Shown here one piece after another: positions 4,349-5,338 of a DNA stretch of 5,338 nucleotides. This DNA comes from an uncultured Veillonella sp. (lineage in GTDB: Bacteria; Bacillota; Negativicutes; Veillonellales; Veillonellaceae): contig NZ_CAKPTN010000112.1 in the NCBI RefSeq assembly GCF_934190855.1, forward strand, positions 1 to 5,338, read 5' to 3'. The translations under genes were made by a program, and so were the position numbers. The first letter of the stretch is position 1, and every line of letters starts with the position of its first letter. Below the pieces are notes generated by a model. That model was given only the letters and a program-made list of their open reading frames with translations. It was not told the DNA's origin and did not search any database.

Positions 4349-5287
4349 ATGAATGAACATACTATATATTTAGGGGGCGGTTGTTTCTGGGGCCTTCAAG
4401 GATACATCAAGAAAATTGGAGGCGTCCTCTCCACAGAAGTAGGCTATGCCAATGGTCCTACTGAAAATCCAAGTTATGAAGATGTATGCCACAATAGTGG
4501 CCATGTAGAAGCCCTCAAGGTTACCTACGATGCAGACACACTCTCCTTGGACCATTTGATTCAATATTTCCTACGAGCTATCGATCCATTTAGTATTAAT
4601 AAACAAGGCGGTGACGTAGGTATTCAATACCGTACTGGTATTTACTATACGGATAAGGCAGATAAAGCTATTATTGAAAGTACCTTAGCCCGTGCTCAAG
4701 CCTTGGAGGGCAAACCCTTTGCTATCGAAGTGTTACCTTTAAAAAACTACTACTCTGCTGAGGAGTATCATCAAGATTACTTAGATAAAAATCCTAACGG
4801 TTATTGTCATATTCCATTAGGCCTATCTGATGAGCCACTTATCGATGATAATGCGTATAACAAGCCATCTAAAGAAGCCTTAGAGGCACTATCACCACAA
4901 GAGTATGAGGTTACGCAAAATTCTGCTACAGATGCTCCTTTTAGTCATGAATTAACAGATGAATTCAAAGCAGGTCTCTACGTAGATATCACTACTGGAG
5001 AGCCCCTCTTTGTATCGTCACATAAATTCAACTCTCATTGCGGTTGGCCAAGCTTTACTAAACCAATCGCTAAGGATGTTATTAAATACTACCAAGACGA
5101 CTCTCATGGTATGAATCGTATCGAAGTGCGCAGCCGCATTGGCAATGCTCACTTAGGCCATGTATTCGAAGATGGACCTAACGGCTCTCTTCGCTACTGT
5201 ATCAATGGATCTGCCTTAACCTTTATTCCTAAAGAAGAGTTAAAAGGCACAAAATACGAATATCTCTTACCGTATATTGAAGATTAA
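4349..5287 (+). CDS. msrAB: Fused peptide-methionine sulfoxide reductase MsrA-MsrB
   Basis: This 312-residue bifunctional enzyme repairs oxidised methionine. MsrA reduces the S-epimer and MsrB the R-epimer of methionine sulfoxide. The MsrA domain (about 4-157) has the catalytic GGCFWG with C12, SYEDVC, GHVEALKV with E54, DVGIQYR (89-95), EEYHQDYL and NPNGYCH with the likely resolving C153. After a short linker (about 158-178), MsrB (about 179-298) shows LSPQEYEVTQ, the ATDAPFSHEL block, HCGWPSF with resolving C231, HLGHVF (268-273) and RYCIN with the catalytic C284. The four zinc cysteines found in many MsrB proteins are absent. There is no signal peptide or membrane anchor, so it is cytoplasmic and presumably thioredoxin-dependent. 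Its ATG directly abuts the TAA of the metE-like gene, and GGTGAT (4340-4345) can pair with the 16S tail, indicating coupled translation. Confidence 0.96.
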   Translation: MNEHTIYLGGGCFWGLQGYIKKIGGVLSTEVGYANGPTENPSYEDVCHNSGHVEALKVTYDADTLSLDHLIQYFLRAIDPFSINKQGGDVGIQYRTGIYYTDKADKAIIESTLARAQALEGKPFAIEVLPLKNYYSAEEYHQDYLDKNPNGYCHIPLGLSDEPLIDDNAYNKPSKEALEALSPQEYEVTQNSATDAPFSHELTDEFKAGLYVDITTGEPLFVSSHKFNSHCGWPSFTKPIAKDVIKYYQDDSHGMNRIEVRSRIGNAHLGHVFEDGPNGSLRYCINGSALTFIPKEELKGTKYEYLLPYIED

Positions 5288-5292
5288 ATAGT

Positions 5293-5326
5293 AAAAGACG
5301 ACTTACACATGTAAGTCGTCTTTTTT
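5293..5326 (+). terminator. Rho-independent terminator of the metE-like/msrAB operon
   Basis: A 14-bp perfect stem (AAAAGACGACTTAC at 5293-5306 with GTAAGTCGTCTTTT at 5311-5324) closes a 4-nt loop (ACAT) and ends in six T (5321-5326). It lies five bases after the msrAB stop codon and ends the operon. Confidence 0.95.
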
Positions 5327-5338
5327 AGCATTTTTTAC

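Overview
The window looks like a chromosomal segment of a low-to-moderate GC Firmicute. The protein styles and gene order fit best with a member of the Negativicutes such as Veillonella. That assignment is inferred from remembered protein similarity and is not proven here. All genes are ordinary chromosomal types with strong Shine-Dalgarno sites, and no integrase, transposase, tRNA, rRNA or CRISPR array is visible.

Layout. (1) Positions 2-406 (+) hold the C-terminal third of a GltS sodium/glutamate symporter, closed by a hairpin terminator. (2) It converges with a minus-strand pair read rnmV then rsmA (1910 to 514), which act on 5S rRNA maturation and 16S rRNA dimethylation. This pair also has its own terminator at 456-504. 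(3) A 105-bp divergent region (1911-2015) separates rnmV from a LysR-type regulator (2016-2954, +). It carries a 6-11-6 inverted repeat with T-N11-A geometry around the regulator's likely -10 box. (4) The regulator ends in an unusually long nested hairpin (2962-3037) flanked by a 7-bp direct repeat. (5) Next comes a two-gene plus-strand operon: a stand-alone 'core' MetE-type methionine synthase (3227-4348), followed with no gap by a fused MsrA-MsrB methionine sulfoxide reductase (4349-5287), and then a strong terminator (5293-5326).

How it works together. The regulator closely resembles the streptococcal MtaR/MetR group of LysR proteins, which control methionine genes. Upstream of the metE-like/msrAB promoter is a palindrome that matches, at 15 of 17 positions, the MET-box published for that regulator group as I recall it. 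It is centred about 66 bp before the predicted transcription start, the classical activator position for LysR proteins. I therefore read 2016-5326 as a self-contained methionine module: a regulator, a methionine-forming enzyme and a methionine-repair enzyme. Its regulatory site is of a type best known from streptococci, whereas many other Firmicutes use SAM riboswitches for such genes.

The most interesting points are this regulator/site/operon match, the nested hairpin with flanking repeats that may be a miniature mobile element serving as a terminator, and the metE-like protein that lacks the N-terminal half of classical MetE.
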